Shown in pieces: positions 46,194 through 56,185 of a DNA stretch of 64,000 nt. The DNA comes from Lethocerus indicus (lineage: Eukaryota; Arthropoda; Insecta; Hemiptera; Belostomatidae), in assembly GCA_019843655.1 (NCBI GenBank), contig JACDQD010000001.1:38672392-38736391 (forward strand), read 5' to 3'. The notes below the pieces were generated by a model. It saw nothing but the letters and a program-made list of their open reading frames with translations. It made no database searches and was not told the origin of the DNA. Numbering within the stretch: the first letter of the stretch is position 1; every line of letters begins with the position of its first letter. The translations under genes were made by a program, and so were the position numbers.

Positions 46194-46292
46194 GCGAATC
46201 CTAAACTGGCCGAAAACTACGGGCTGTATTCCGGAACCTCTCTTCGGGAACATAATTTCCGCAAACTGATATTCCTTCGAGTTTTCCAATAA
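46194..46292 (+). CDS. Candidate terminal exon, unknown protein
   Basis: The acceptor ATGAACATTTTCCAG opens frame 0 for 32 codons: ANPKLAENYGLYSGTSLR, then EHNFRKLIFLRVFQ and TAA at 46290-46292. The composition is strongly protein-like. The stop overlaps an AATAAA (46288-46293), which could be the polyadenylation signal if the 3' untranslated region is very short. It enters in phase 0; no upstream partner was found within 2 kb. No family recognised. Confidence 0.33.
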   Translation, partial: ANPKLAENYGLYSGTSLREHNFRKLIFLRVFQ

Positions 46293-46940
46293 AGGTCCCC
46301 CCAGATCCACCCCAGAATCCATTTCACGAGTTGGAGCAATTACTCGGGTTATTAGCATTCAATGCCGGGCCTCCGCTACCAGAGGATGGTGACCCGAAAC
46401 AGTAACTTTAAGTTCCCTTATTTCCGACCCCGCCCCACCCCTCGCCGTTGGCTTACCCCATCGTCCGGCGCCCATTTTCGCACAAACAGAAGCGAGTGCA
46501 ATGTCGATAACTTGTTATTGAATTCGACAACCGACAAAAAATCTCACTGTGGACAGGTCTCGATCCTGTTTTCTCCGGGAACTCTTCAACGCGCAATTAC
46601 AAATACTTTATTCTCCTTAAAAATAAACGCGATATTGTAGATGATACAGAAATGTCGTTTGACGCATGCATACCTTGCCAGCGGCCGTTTCTACATTTCT
46701 GGACAGCAATGTATAAGGCAACATTTGTATCCCAATTGAAAAAGGTGAGAATAATTTTTAATTAGAATTATACGTGACAATTTTCCTCGAAATTACTCTC
46801 CGTAGACTGTCGGCGTTTGAATAAGAGATGTACCGACGCAATGGAGGCAAATATTCAGAATAGAAAGTCGGTTGCGTTCGCGGCCCACATATATTAGGGG
46901 TCGACTGGAAGCCCGAGGGCCCCAAAATCCACGAGTATAT

Positions 46941-46998
46941 CCCTAGGGAACTAATAGATATTCCCTAGGCCGGATTACCCTCCTGATTCCCTAGGGAA
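46941..46998. repeat. Three CCCTAGG palindromes in 58 bp
   Basis: CCCTAGGGAA at 46941, TTCCCTAGGC at 46961 and TTCCCTAGGGAA at 46987. The spacing is irregular. No function is known to me. Confidence 0.6.
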
Positions 46999-47036
46999 AA
47001 CCACCCCCCACTCTGACACTACCTGTCTTTATATAC

Positions 47037-47038
<2 letters not shown>

Positions 47039-47102
<64 letters not shown>
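47039..47102. repeat. (TA)n microsatellite
   Basis: A perfect TA run of about 64 bp, the longest in the window. Confidence 0.98.
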
Positions 47103-47103
<1 letters not shown>

Positions 47104-48915
47104 GCTTATTGGTGGTAAATAAATCAAACAATACAATCTACACAATTGAAGACAAAATTAAAATTAAAAAGATATCTGAAAAATCAGATTTTAATTGGGA
47201 ATATTTGTCTTTACATATATCACGTTGTTTTACCTAACGAAACTAATGTGGACTACAACAGAAATTATTACAAATTATTAGAAATTGTCTTCTATATGGT
47301 ATTAGTTCGGAATAAACATGCATTGAGATTCCCTATCTGCAGTCAAAAATTCGATTTTTAGGTAAATATGAAAATAATATAATATTATTTTTATAAATTA
47401 TTTATAGATATTCGAAAATAAACTGTGAAAAAAATACCTGTGGGAATTCATTAAAATCCATACTTACTTTTCCTAGTCGCCTATTAAAATGACGGTTAAG
47501 CGGATTGTCTAAATTGGATTGCCGGTTTATCCCAAGGAATTGCTAATCTGACTAGAGAGTAGTCAAAAGCCCCCAAGCCCCCGCTTGCCTGACTTTGCGG
47601 CCGCCCCGGATTAAGCCTTCGACCAGAACTCAGTTTATAAACGGTTTTCTTCCTTATTTGCTATTCTATCCCGATTTGGGATTGTTTGTTTTATCATTTA
47701 CGAGTTCGGCATTTGGTCAACAAGCTGTTATGTCCCAGTCGTAGTTGTTTTTCCTTAATATTTTATTTGTTTTTCAACAAAGTGAAACACAAAACAAAAA
47801 TAAGCCACTGCTCAGGTTATACATAGACCACATTATTAGTGTTTGAACACAAGAATTCTATAATTTCTGCAATGCATACTTTTTACTCGATACCTTCAAC
47901 AGACCACAAGTATAATACCTACACATGAAATCAAACAATACTATTAATACAACCTATACCTTCCTAAATACTCCAAATATGCATTAAATAACCGATTAAA
48001 ATAACATCTCTTCAAGAATAATTACTATTCCTCAAATAAAACTGAATAACGTTCAAATGACCGTAGAAGTGCCGATACAATGCTAACCTGCAGCCTACAC
48101 GTGACCTCACTGGAGTATGGACTGCTACAGAACAAATGGTCGAGTATACATAGAAAATCTCGCATTCTTCATTCTTCTGTTACTCCGAACGCAATTGTTC
48201 TCTGAATCTAAAAGCTGAGAAAGAGTTTTATTACATTTTCTTTTTAATAAAATAGACGCCGTATGAATGACAATTTATATCCGACAAGTAATGAAAGCAG
48301 AGAATATTTTCTAATATCCTTTCCGTATCTTCTAAGCCAATTTCACATTTTAAATTAACTTTCGAATTCAATATTATTTAAGTTTGAGTATTAATTAATT
48401 AAATTATGTTTAATAAACTGTGCAATAATGTAACTGAGATTGAACAGTTTGAGACCAAGTTGGACTGGAGAATATGAATTCAAGAGACTTTATTCTGTAA
48501 TCGAAATCTCCTTCATAATCTTCATTCTTCTAATTATCTTCCTGTTTCGTCCGTGGCAATTTTCTTCTTTGAATAATTTATAACCTGTTATGTGTGTGCC
48601 TTTTTCAAACATATTTGAATTTTAAATTGAAATAAACGGCGTGCCAAAGAAAATAGTGTATAATTCATCCATTGCAATAAATCCACAAAAATACATTATT
48701 TCCAAAAATTAATTTTCTGATTAAAAAAGTAACTATAACTTCAGTCTTCGCTTTCTGCGTATTCTTTATTAACATTTTTATGTGAAGAAGAATGAATGCA
48801 ATTTTATGTGAGTTCAAATATGAATAAATTCGTTCCTTATTTCTTGCGCTGTAAAATAGTACATTATTAATTAACGCAATTATGAAAAATTGTAATAATT
48901 AGACGCATTCCGACA
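47103..48915. other. AT-rich, CpG-poor block
   Basis: 47700-48900 is noticeably poorer in CpG and richer in ACA/CAA/TTC words than its surroundings. Short AT-driven open frames only. It has no transposon termini that I recognise. Confidence 0.4.
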
Positions 48916-49206
48916 TTGAAATCGGCGCGTAGATTCGGCGGTCTGCTTCAGCAAACAATATCCAAAACGTGCGGCCGAGAGCAATGTTTTAATTCTCTAC
49001 ATCAAAAGGCTTTCAACCAATTAAAGGCCGACCGATTGCATGGAAAATTGGCATCCCTTTTTGCGGTTATTAATTTTTCTTCTTCAACAGCCGAATTTTG
49101 CAATAACTGTATATCTATAGGTCGGAATCAGTTCGTCTCCCAGTTGATCGTTTTCAGTTATCGTTTCTGTATTTCAAAAGAAAACTTTATTGCGGAACTG
49201 ATTTAA
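48916..49206 (+). CDS. Candidate ORF, unknown protein
   Basis: An open frame of 96 codons beginning at TTG (no in-frame ATG) and ending at TAA. The first half is soluble-protein-like (KTCGREQCFNSLHQKAFNQL, then KADRLHGKLASLF); the second is rich in serine and aromatics (QLIVFSYRFCISKENF). An acceptor inside (TTTTTCTTCTTCAACAG, ending near 49092) would give a shorter terminal exon in the same frame. No motif recognised. Confidence 0.25.
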   Translation: MKSARRFGGLLQQTISKTCGREQCFNSLHQKAFNQLKADRLHGKLASLFAVINFSSSTAEFCNNCISIGRNQFVSQLIVFSYRFCISKENFIAELI

Positions 49207-49504
49207 ATTTCTTTTTCGGCACTCCATACTTTTTTTATCATGTTATATTACAATATTAAGAATTGCTATTGCTACAGAAATATTGGTTGTCTCTTTATAA
49301 AGACGACCGTGACAACACCTCCGAGTCCGCGAGAAGTATCTTGTCCCACACCGAAAGGCTTATTTCTAAACAAAATTGAATGAGAAATACCCCTAAGCCC
49401 TCCTCCGTATTATAAATTTAGACCTTCCAAGAATCAATTATCGTGTGGTGGACCGAATTTTCGTCAATTAAAAATTTTGAATCGATCGAAAGAGCTGCTT
49501 TCAG

Positions 49505-50044
49505 CTTACTTCCTGTGGGACCGCGTAGTACTGTGGTAAGAACCTCGTTATCGAGGGTTGGCCCGTCTCCCAAAATGCTGGGATTATTCTTGTTTGTAAA
49601 CCACTCGACCGAGCTCCATTTGAACGGTTTTTGCCCCTTCCCCATGGGCCCCGTGTGTGAATCCCGGAAATGAACAGGCCGACAAAAACCGCACAGATGA
49701 CAGGAATTGAATTTGAGAAAACATAAATCCTGGCAAGGGAAATAACTATTACAACGGATATTATTTGAGAGGCAGTAGCGATCCAGAAAACCAACTTCAA
49801 TAGTGATATTGGACCCCGGAGTTGATCTCCGGTCGGACTTCGAAGGTGGGTTTCAAAGCGTCGGAAACAGACAACACTCGAGAGGTGCCCGGGGGGGGGG
49901 GGGGCAATACCCCCTCAACTGGAGCACGCTCGGGTGGTTCCCAGGCGCAGGAAAAATCCCGGAACAGCGGGAGGTTGACCCCAGCTAACCGAGGCACTGT
50001 TGAATGTTGTGGGACATTACGCGATTCCACCGGAAATTTGTGGT
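49505..50044 (+). mobile_element. Most complete inverted-repeat family copy (540 bp)
   Basis: The left arm (49505-49660) runs inward from TCCTGTGGGACCGCGTAGTA through AACCTCG, a GGGATTATTC stretch and ACGGTTTTTGCCCC. The right arm (49880-50044) has the same blocks inverted, ending in ACATTACGCGATTCCACCGG. The centre (49812-49865) holds GTTGATCTCCGGTCGGAC and a degraded GCGTCGGAAAC core. A G14 run sits at 49891-49904. No coding sequence. The long arms predict a large cruciform or foldback structure. Confidence 0.65.
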
Positions 50045-51169
50045 AATTCAAGCTCCGTTCGGAGTAACTTTCGCTCATTTATCCCTTAAGACCGGATTGT
50101 ACCCGAATTTGATCAGCGGATACGGAAGGGTCGCGAATTCAAAATTAAGCAATATTCAGAGCGAATGAAAAGAAATAAGGAAATAAATACAGGAATATCT
50201 AAGTGACCTACCGGACATTGAATCGACGGGGCCCTAGGAAGGGAATGGCGGAGTGTGAACTTATGTTTCAATAACATTCTTTTCCGGATTCGGTCCCTTC
50301 CCGGAATTAATTCAGGAAAAAGGGTGGATGGGGGGTGGGGTGGATTCCGGCTTTGTCGGAACCCCGTCCACGTTTTATCCACCCGTACGTCATTCCTGAA
50401 ATATGCAGGCCGAAAGATGGGGGTTCCGTGAAAATCGCCCTTATTACTCCGAAAAATGTTGTTTTCTGCCCTAAAGAAGGTAACGCGCATTTTTGTTTCA
50501 CATACTACCTTTATCGGTGCCTTCCGGCCGAGTATAAAATAAACTGATAAAATACGGTCCGTGCGCAAAATATACTTTTTTGATAGATTTTTCAGCGGGA
50601 TCGAAAGTTTTACTGGGGAAGGCGTAGTTGGGCGTCGGGGAACGGGGCACGCACTTGGGAGTATCGATTGCCAAACTTACAACGGTCAGCGTCTCTTAAG
50701 GAACTTAATGGATTAAGTGGCCCGACGCCGGCTCGGCGTAAGTAACTAGCTCGCGCTTGCTTTCAACCCGACGACGACGACTTTGCTCGGCTAAATTGAT
50801 CGATTTTCCCTACCAATACGCCAGAAAACCGTTCGATGTACCGGTTTGAGATCGCACGGTGATAATCGTAATGGACACATCCGATTAGTTAGCGAGTGTA
50901 TTTTGTCCTTTTTTACTTATTACCCTTTCAACTTTAATAGTTTAAATTGCGGGTTAAATTTTCTTCTATATCTATAGTGATCTAGTAATAATAAGGATAG
51001 TACGCTAACAGAGCGTTGTGTGCGGTATGGGAGTATCCAGCAACATAAATTAAGAAATTCATGAAATCCGGTCTGCAGAATATATCTCCGGCCCAAAGCT
51101 TTTACCATACATCGCTCACTGATGTACAAATTGCAATTATGTACAATTTTTATGCAATACTTAATAATT

Positions 51170-51171
<2 letters not shown>
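50045..51171. other. Non-coding block
   Basis: 50113-50568 is open on the minus strand for 151 codons and in overlapping frames on both strands. It is GC-rich, without motifs or paired splice sites. Otherwise nothing seen. Confidence 0.35.

Positions 51172-51207
<36 letters not shown>
51172..51207. repeat. (CA)n microsatellite
   Basis: A perfect CA dinucleotide run of about 36 bp. Confidence 0.97.
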
Positions 51208-51210
<3 letters not shown>

Positions 51211-53125
51211 TAATAAGGTTTAAATATGGATACATTTTGTATCAGGCTCTCCAAGTGTTATAAGGCCGAAATTAGGGGCATGTGAGAGCGGGCTTCGGGG
51301 CTGAACTCCCTCCCCTCCCAAGGCGACGAATTCCAGGAACTTAATTGGGGCGGAGCGCTGGAGAAAATGGAGGGAAAAGAGATTGCTTAACTGCCGCCCG
51401 GGCGCTATAATTTATTAAGAACTCAAAGATCTACCAGTTTAATTTGAAACTGCATTACAGTTCCCTTAGAGGTAATTTAATCAAGCCCCGACTTTAAGCG
51501 ATAAACTTATACATCCGCACCGACCGCGCTCAGTATTTAAACATAATGGGTCTCGGTTCAATCTAATAAAAATATTTATCCAAACATTGAAACTTATGTC
51601 TCGAAATTATCCTTCATTTATCCTATTGTACGACCGTTTTTGTAAATCTAACTGAAAAATAAAATAAAAACTGTATAAAATAAAATTCTTACAGAAAAAA
51701 ATCGTGATCCAATTCCTGAACTATTCATATTTTCGCTAATTTCGGTACTGGGCTGAATGCTATTACCCCATTTTCCTCATTATCTAGAACTCAGGATAAT
51801 TCTTTATTTCATTTGGTTCATTATAAGTATTTAAATGAACTGAGTATTTATCAGTTTAAAATTGTTTTAATTAATTTAACATTTTTGAATTAAAATGAAA
51901 GCTTTTTCCGCATAATCTAGAGAGAAGTAATTTTAGAATATTAAAATTGCATTAACATCGGGTGCGAGGATTTATCGAATTAACGGCGAACCTCGAGTCA
52001 ATCAAGAGGGAAAAAATTTTACAGCGCAATTGTTATTCACTCGGCTCGACCGGACTACAGCCCAAATTTGACATTTATAACGAACCTAATTGAGGCCCCG
52101 AATTGAGTTTTCGGATACTCGAGTCTTCCGAAAAAAATAAAAAAGCCCCTTCCGCTTAATTGAATCCTTCCTAATTAACGCCATAATATATTAAGCAACT
52201 TGAGGATCAACTTGACTTCCCTGGAGCTAACATCTGCAGGATTAACGCTGTCCCGTTGCAAAAAGCTACTGTCTTATTTTTCATCTCTTACACTTTATTA
52301 TTATAGTTCTCAATTCTCAAAATTGGACAAAGAAAGTGTACAATCGATGCCCCGAGAGAATTTAGGATAATGCGGCGAAAAGAAATTTGATGAAAGCGAA
52401 CTCGTTTGAAACAGGAAGGAAACCTACAGCTCAAGGCTCACTTGTGACCAACCCAAGCGTGCATAGTCGAAGCACGTAAGCGCCGAACTCGGCGTAAGCT
52501 AGCCGGAGGTTTGAAACATTCAGAATTAGAAAAATCAGAATTAATGTAGCGTTGGGCCGTCCGTACACGTCTAGTTGACCATTCGTTGACCCGACTCTTG
52601 ACGCCTACCTATACAGGCTTAATGAGGTCAATTACTCCCGCCCACTCAGCCAATTCCTAGACCATCGATAAGAGATCGCATCGGACTATCTCACTTACAG
52701 AGTATTCAGTCTAAAAACCTAGATGGGAATATAAAATAGCAATATATCTGGTCGATATCGTTATTCCATAACCGATCTAACGAAAGGCGAATAGCGGACG
52801 GAGAGGAGACAGAAGAAAACTACGGTATTATTATAGAAACATTTCCATTACACGAGAGGTATTCCAATTCGATTAATGACTCAAAGCAAGATCTCCCATT
52901 GGGGCGTTACCTCACAGGTTCGGATTCGAATAATAGGATTGTAGAAAAATCAATTAGTTGGCTTTAATTCAATTGGGAGATTCGTCTCTTTCGCATTGAA
53001 ATGATACTCGGTCGAGGGGGTTTTTCTTCTTGTGTAAGGGGATTTATTTATTTTACGTTGTATATTTAATAGCGGCCGTGAGCATTAGCCCTTGAAATAT
53101 CGTTCAAATTTAATCCTTCTTACAG
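51208..53125. other. Non-coding block with one repeat remnant
   Basis: 52755-52815 carries ACCGATCTAACGAAAGGCG and GGACGGAGAGGAGACAGAAG, a worn copy of the CTGAAGA family tail. No exon or RNA gene seen in the remainder. Confidence 0.35.
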
Positions 53126-53207
53126 TCAGATCAATTGCCAGCTTTTCCTCTTCTCGAGTTTCCATCTATATACTAACGTTCTATATTTTTTTATACAGAA
53201 TGCCCAT
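53126..53207 (+). CDS. Candidate internal exon
   Basis: The acceptor TTTAATCCTTCTTACAG and donor CCCAT|GTGAGTATT, both near consensus, bound 82 nt. Frame 1 (QINCQLFLFSSFHLYTNV...) and frame 2 are both open, so the reading frame is undecided. The translation is hydrophobic. No family recognised. Confidence 0.28.
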
Positions 53208-53294
53208 GTGAGTATTTTCTCCCTTCTCCTTACCGCAGCGCGTTATTATAATTTTTATTTCGGCTGAATATGCAATAAGAAAGCAGAAAGAGTG

Positions 53295-53534
53295 ATGAAC
53301 TTAAAGGCCGACGTTGAAGTTGAAGTTCGAGCCACTCGGAAAATTAGTTCTCCAAGAAGTTCCGAACTTTTCATAAATAAACCATCCGGCGGCGGCATTT
53401 TAACCGCAGGGGCTTTACAGGTGGGCGGCGGTTTGTCTAAAGATAAGCCGATTCAATGCCGACACGTTGCTTGGAACCATTCATTCGGACCCTTTATACG
53501 ATACGGATTCCTTTCTTTCCTCGATCAACAGTGA
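53295..53534 (+). CDS. Candidate ORF or first exon, unknown protein
   Basis: An ATG at 53295 opens 79 codons to TGA at 53532-53534. The protein begins MNLKADVEVEVRATRK, has a Gly-rich stretch (PSGGGILTAGALQ) and ends GFLSFLDQQ. A donor-like ACAG|GTGGGCGG follows the Gly-rich stretch, so an exon could end there. Codon use is GC-leaning compared with its flanks. No domain recognised. Confidence 0.28.
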   Translation: MNLKADVEVEVRATRKISSPRSSELFINKPSGGGILTAGALQVGGGLSKDKPIQCRHVAWNHSFGPFIRYGFLSFLDQQ

Positions 53535-54654
53535 AAAACAATCTGCCGTACACATTACGGAAGAAAAATTAATTAGTTCACAGCGTTCGGTAGACAGCCA
53601 TGGAGGCATTTGGAGGATGCCCTGAAAAATAATCCATTTATTACTTTAAAAGTTCGTTCCCGATTTTCATAGGTGGCAGAACCTATGCCTGCACTTCTGA
53701 CTGTGCAGATATGTCTTTCATAATCATATTATTACTCTAAAGGTGTATAAATCCATCGTGAGTCAAAGTAGACGTTTATTCAAGTTAATTTGCGCGCGTG
53801 GTCAATATTCAAAATTGAAAGTCACGTTTCCCTCGCGTTATGTTATACGAGTTATAAAAGGAATGTTGGAGCCGGGACAAAAAATATTCGATACGTTTAT
53901 TTGGATCGTGCTCCCGCTCTTAGAAAGTAGTCTGGTCGATTTCGAAACGGTGACTTCAATCTAAACGATATACCTCGTTCTTGGCGACATTCCGGTATCG
54001 ATTATGATTTTAATGATCCGCCGAGAGACTAAATGTCGATAATTCGACTGCAATTCGTCATTTAAAGCGACACTTTTTTTTCGTGAAACGTGCCGTACTT
54101 AATGTGGTTTCAAATTTCAAAACTTTTGCGATCGCCCATTATCATTATGATATTTGTACGGCGCTATTTCAGACTGCGCGATCGGATCGCTGGAGCGTTA
54201 AAGCCGGAGGGGGCCAGTTTCGAAACTTGAACTCGGAAATCGCTCGTCAGTGTGTGTCACTTCAAATGTGTCGCGGATTAAAAATACGGGAATATAACGA
54301 GTGGCGATAATTTTGATTGGCCAGTCGGCGCCGTTTATGAAGTTGTAAATCGGTCCGCTGGACAACCGGAAAGTTCGGGCGCTATCTGAAACGACCGGTT
54401 TCGGATAACGGCCAGTGTCGCCGTTGTGTTTTACGAAGAGTTAAATTTCCCGTATCTTGGATGGGAGGCATTTCGAGGGCGCCGGTGAGACGCCAGTTCG
54501 GGTGGTAAACTACCCCCCAATATGAAAATACGAACCGTTCCGGGGTAAATTTAATAATCTCATAATAACCTCGACCATATATCCCGGGCAAACTAACAGA
54601 AGTTACGGCTTTATAATTTAGGAAAAACTGTTCTCATAAATGAACGAATGATGA

Positions 54655-54725
54655 ACTGCGGGAAGAACCTCGGTTAGGAGGGGGTCGATCCTGCTATTCC
54701 GGGATTATTCCCGAATTCGGAACCC
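54655..54725 (-). mobile_element. Inverted-repeat family fragment
   Basis: GCGGGAAGAACCTCGGTTAG, GGGGGTCGATCC and ATTCCGGGATTATTCCCG match the arm of 8559-8846 and 49505-49560. The tip and centre are missing. Confidence 0.55.
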
Positions 54726-54884
54726 ATAATCACGATTAGAATTCTATTCTCCCAATGTCATGCTCGAAACCCTACTAACCCACGTGCCTGAAAAGGACGT
54801 GGTGAAATAGAAAAAGCCAGTGTGGTTCTCCTCTACGATGCTATATTTCTGACTAGTTCTACTTTAACATCAATGTCGCCAATT

Positions 54885-55340
54885 TTATCCTACAGTCGCG
54901 CGTATAAGGTAAGCGAAAACAGAATGGAAAGACCGCGGGGTTCTCCTCTGAAAGAGAATTCTAATATCGCCCAGTCCGTAAGGGGCTGAGCGTGGGATAA
55001 GCTCGCCGGGCCTCTCCGACTGTAAACACGGGAGTCGGAACACAACAGCCGGCTGCCGAGTGAGGGGGACAAGGACGGAGGCCGGCCTTCGATTGAATGT
55101 TGACGCGTTCCGGCCGGCCAGATCGCCCAGTCCGTGCCTGCGCCTCGCCCCAACATCACTGCAACGCCCACCGGCCACAAGGTAAAAGCCGCCACCACCG
55201 ACAATACTACCGCTCAGCCAGTAGGCCCACACAGTTACCAATAACCCCGACGGTCCGACAGTCCAAATCCGGAAATCGCAGACCTTTACCGCTTTGTTAA
55301 ACCCGCGCAGGATGCACGCCGCGATATGCGTCACTAACAA
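54885..55340 (-). other. GC-rich region open on the minus strand
   Basis: A 151-codon minus-strand frame starts at TTG and has a glycine-rich hydrophobic middle. The region is strongly CpG-rich and open in a second minus frame and in part on the plus strand. A coding origin cannot be excluded, but composition explains it. CGCCCAGTCCGT occurs twice (54967 and 55125). Confidence 0.25.
54896..54908 (+). other. Candidate 13-nt microexon
   Basis: The acceptor CCAATTTTATCCTACAG and donor AAG|GTAAGCG enclose 13 nt. Frames 1 and 2 are open; frame 0 has a stop. Both signals are strong, but no partner exons were identified. Confidence 0.2.
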
Positions 55341-55357
55341 AACCCCGTCTGTTGTTA

Positions 55358-55500
55358 ACTAACTGCGATATCGGGAATTACGGCCGATTTGTTACCTAGA
55401 CGCAAATTTGTTCGAATTGTAGGGAAAATTGCGAGAAGAAGCTCACCGTGTGTGACCGGCAACCGCCGGTCAAGCTTACATCAAAAGCTAAACATCAAAC
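55358..55500 (+). pseudogene. Decayed copy 1 of the Cys-rich peptide unit
   Basis: GCGATATCGGGAATTACGGC, GCAAATTTGTTCGAATTG, AGGGAAAATTGCGA and AACATCAAACCGGG align in order with 55737-55870. A stop codon sits directly upstream of the cysteine block, and small insertions shift the frame, so this copy cannot encode the peptide. Three cysteine codons of the block persist. Confidence 0.5.
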
Positions 55501-55663
55501 CGGGTCGACACTCACCCGATTACCGATACTGACTTCTGACAGCGGCTTCGTATTACTTTAAGACCGACTGTTCTGAATATCTTCAAGCCTTCCGACGGTT
55601 AAAAACCGGTGTTATATCGCGATTCTACCCTTTTCGGAACTCAAGTAATTGCGAAAGCCTCGA

Positions 55664-55855
55664 ATGAACACTGGATTATGTGCTTCAATATGGTTTGGCG
55701 CGATAATACACACGTATTCTATGTTTATGTTTGCAGTGATATCGGGTATTATTACGGCCGACGTTAAATGTGCGCAAATTTGTTTTAATTACAGGGAAAA
55801 TTGCGAAACGCACTGTGCGTGTTCACTAACCACCGGTCAAAATTGCATAAGGTAA
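55664..55855 (+). CDS. Candidate small secreted cysteine-rich peptide
   Basis: An ATG at 55664 opens 63 codons to TAA at 55853-55855. Residues 4-32 are largely hydrophobic, with a second possible start (MFMF) at 55721, and end in GIITA, a plausible signal-peptidase site. The remaining 31 residues contain six cysteines spaced C-x3-C-x6-C-x3-C-x-C-x7-C. This is the layout of a small disulfide-rich secreted peptide (defence, venom or signalling type); I cannot name a family. Decayed homologous copies lie on both sides. Alternatively, 55737-55851 is an exon: good acceptor (ATGTTTGCAG) and donor (AAG|GTAAAC), which would join in phase to 56146-56185. Confidence 0.4.
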   Translation: MNTGLCASIWFGAIIHTYSMFMFAVISGIITADVKCAQICFNYRENCETHCACSLTTGQNCIR

Positions 55856-55984
55856 ACATCAAACCGGGACAATACTTACTATCGCCTATCCGATTAGCAA
55901 GACTGATACTAACCTCTAACTGCGATTAGCATTATTAAATCAAAAAATTACAAACATCCGAATATCGTTAAATGTTACAGGATT

Positions 55985-56060
55985 TGTGTTCCGGTATCCC
56001 TTTCATACGTTTATTTGATATTAGGACTTATGGCCGATGTTAAGTGTACCCTGATTTGAC
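55985..56060 (+). pseudogene. Decayed copy 3 of the Cys-rich peptide unit
   Basis: TTATGGCCGATGTTAAGTG aligns with the ACGGCCGACGTTAAATG part of 55664-55855. The short A-D-V-K-C block differs only at third codon positions. The next cysteine codon has become TGA and similarity then fades. The upstream spacer also aligns with copy 2. Confidence 0.4.
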
Positions 56061-56145
56061 TTCTTCTTTGAATTCTGTGTCTCTATTATATGTGGAGGGA
56101 GCAATTTGACCGAGCAATATTTCTAGACGTTTCGTTTGTTCGCAG

Positions 56146-56185
56146 GTGTTTTCTAACGGCGCTGCCGATCGAGACCAGACGCCCG
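56146..56185 (+). CDS. Candidate 40-nt exon
   Basis: A strong acceptor (CGTTTCGTTTGTTCGCAG) and consensus donor (CCCG|GTGAGTTC) bound 40 nt. Frame 0 (VFSNGAADRDQTP) and frame 1 (CFLTALPIETRRP) are both open. Frame 1 would continue the reading of the candidate exon 55737-55851. The splice signals are among the best in the window. No family recognised. Confidence 0.33.

Noticed and set aside
50113..50568. 151-codon minus-strand open frame
   Set aside because: Overlapped by open frames in other phases and strands, low information content, no splice signals or motif.
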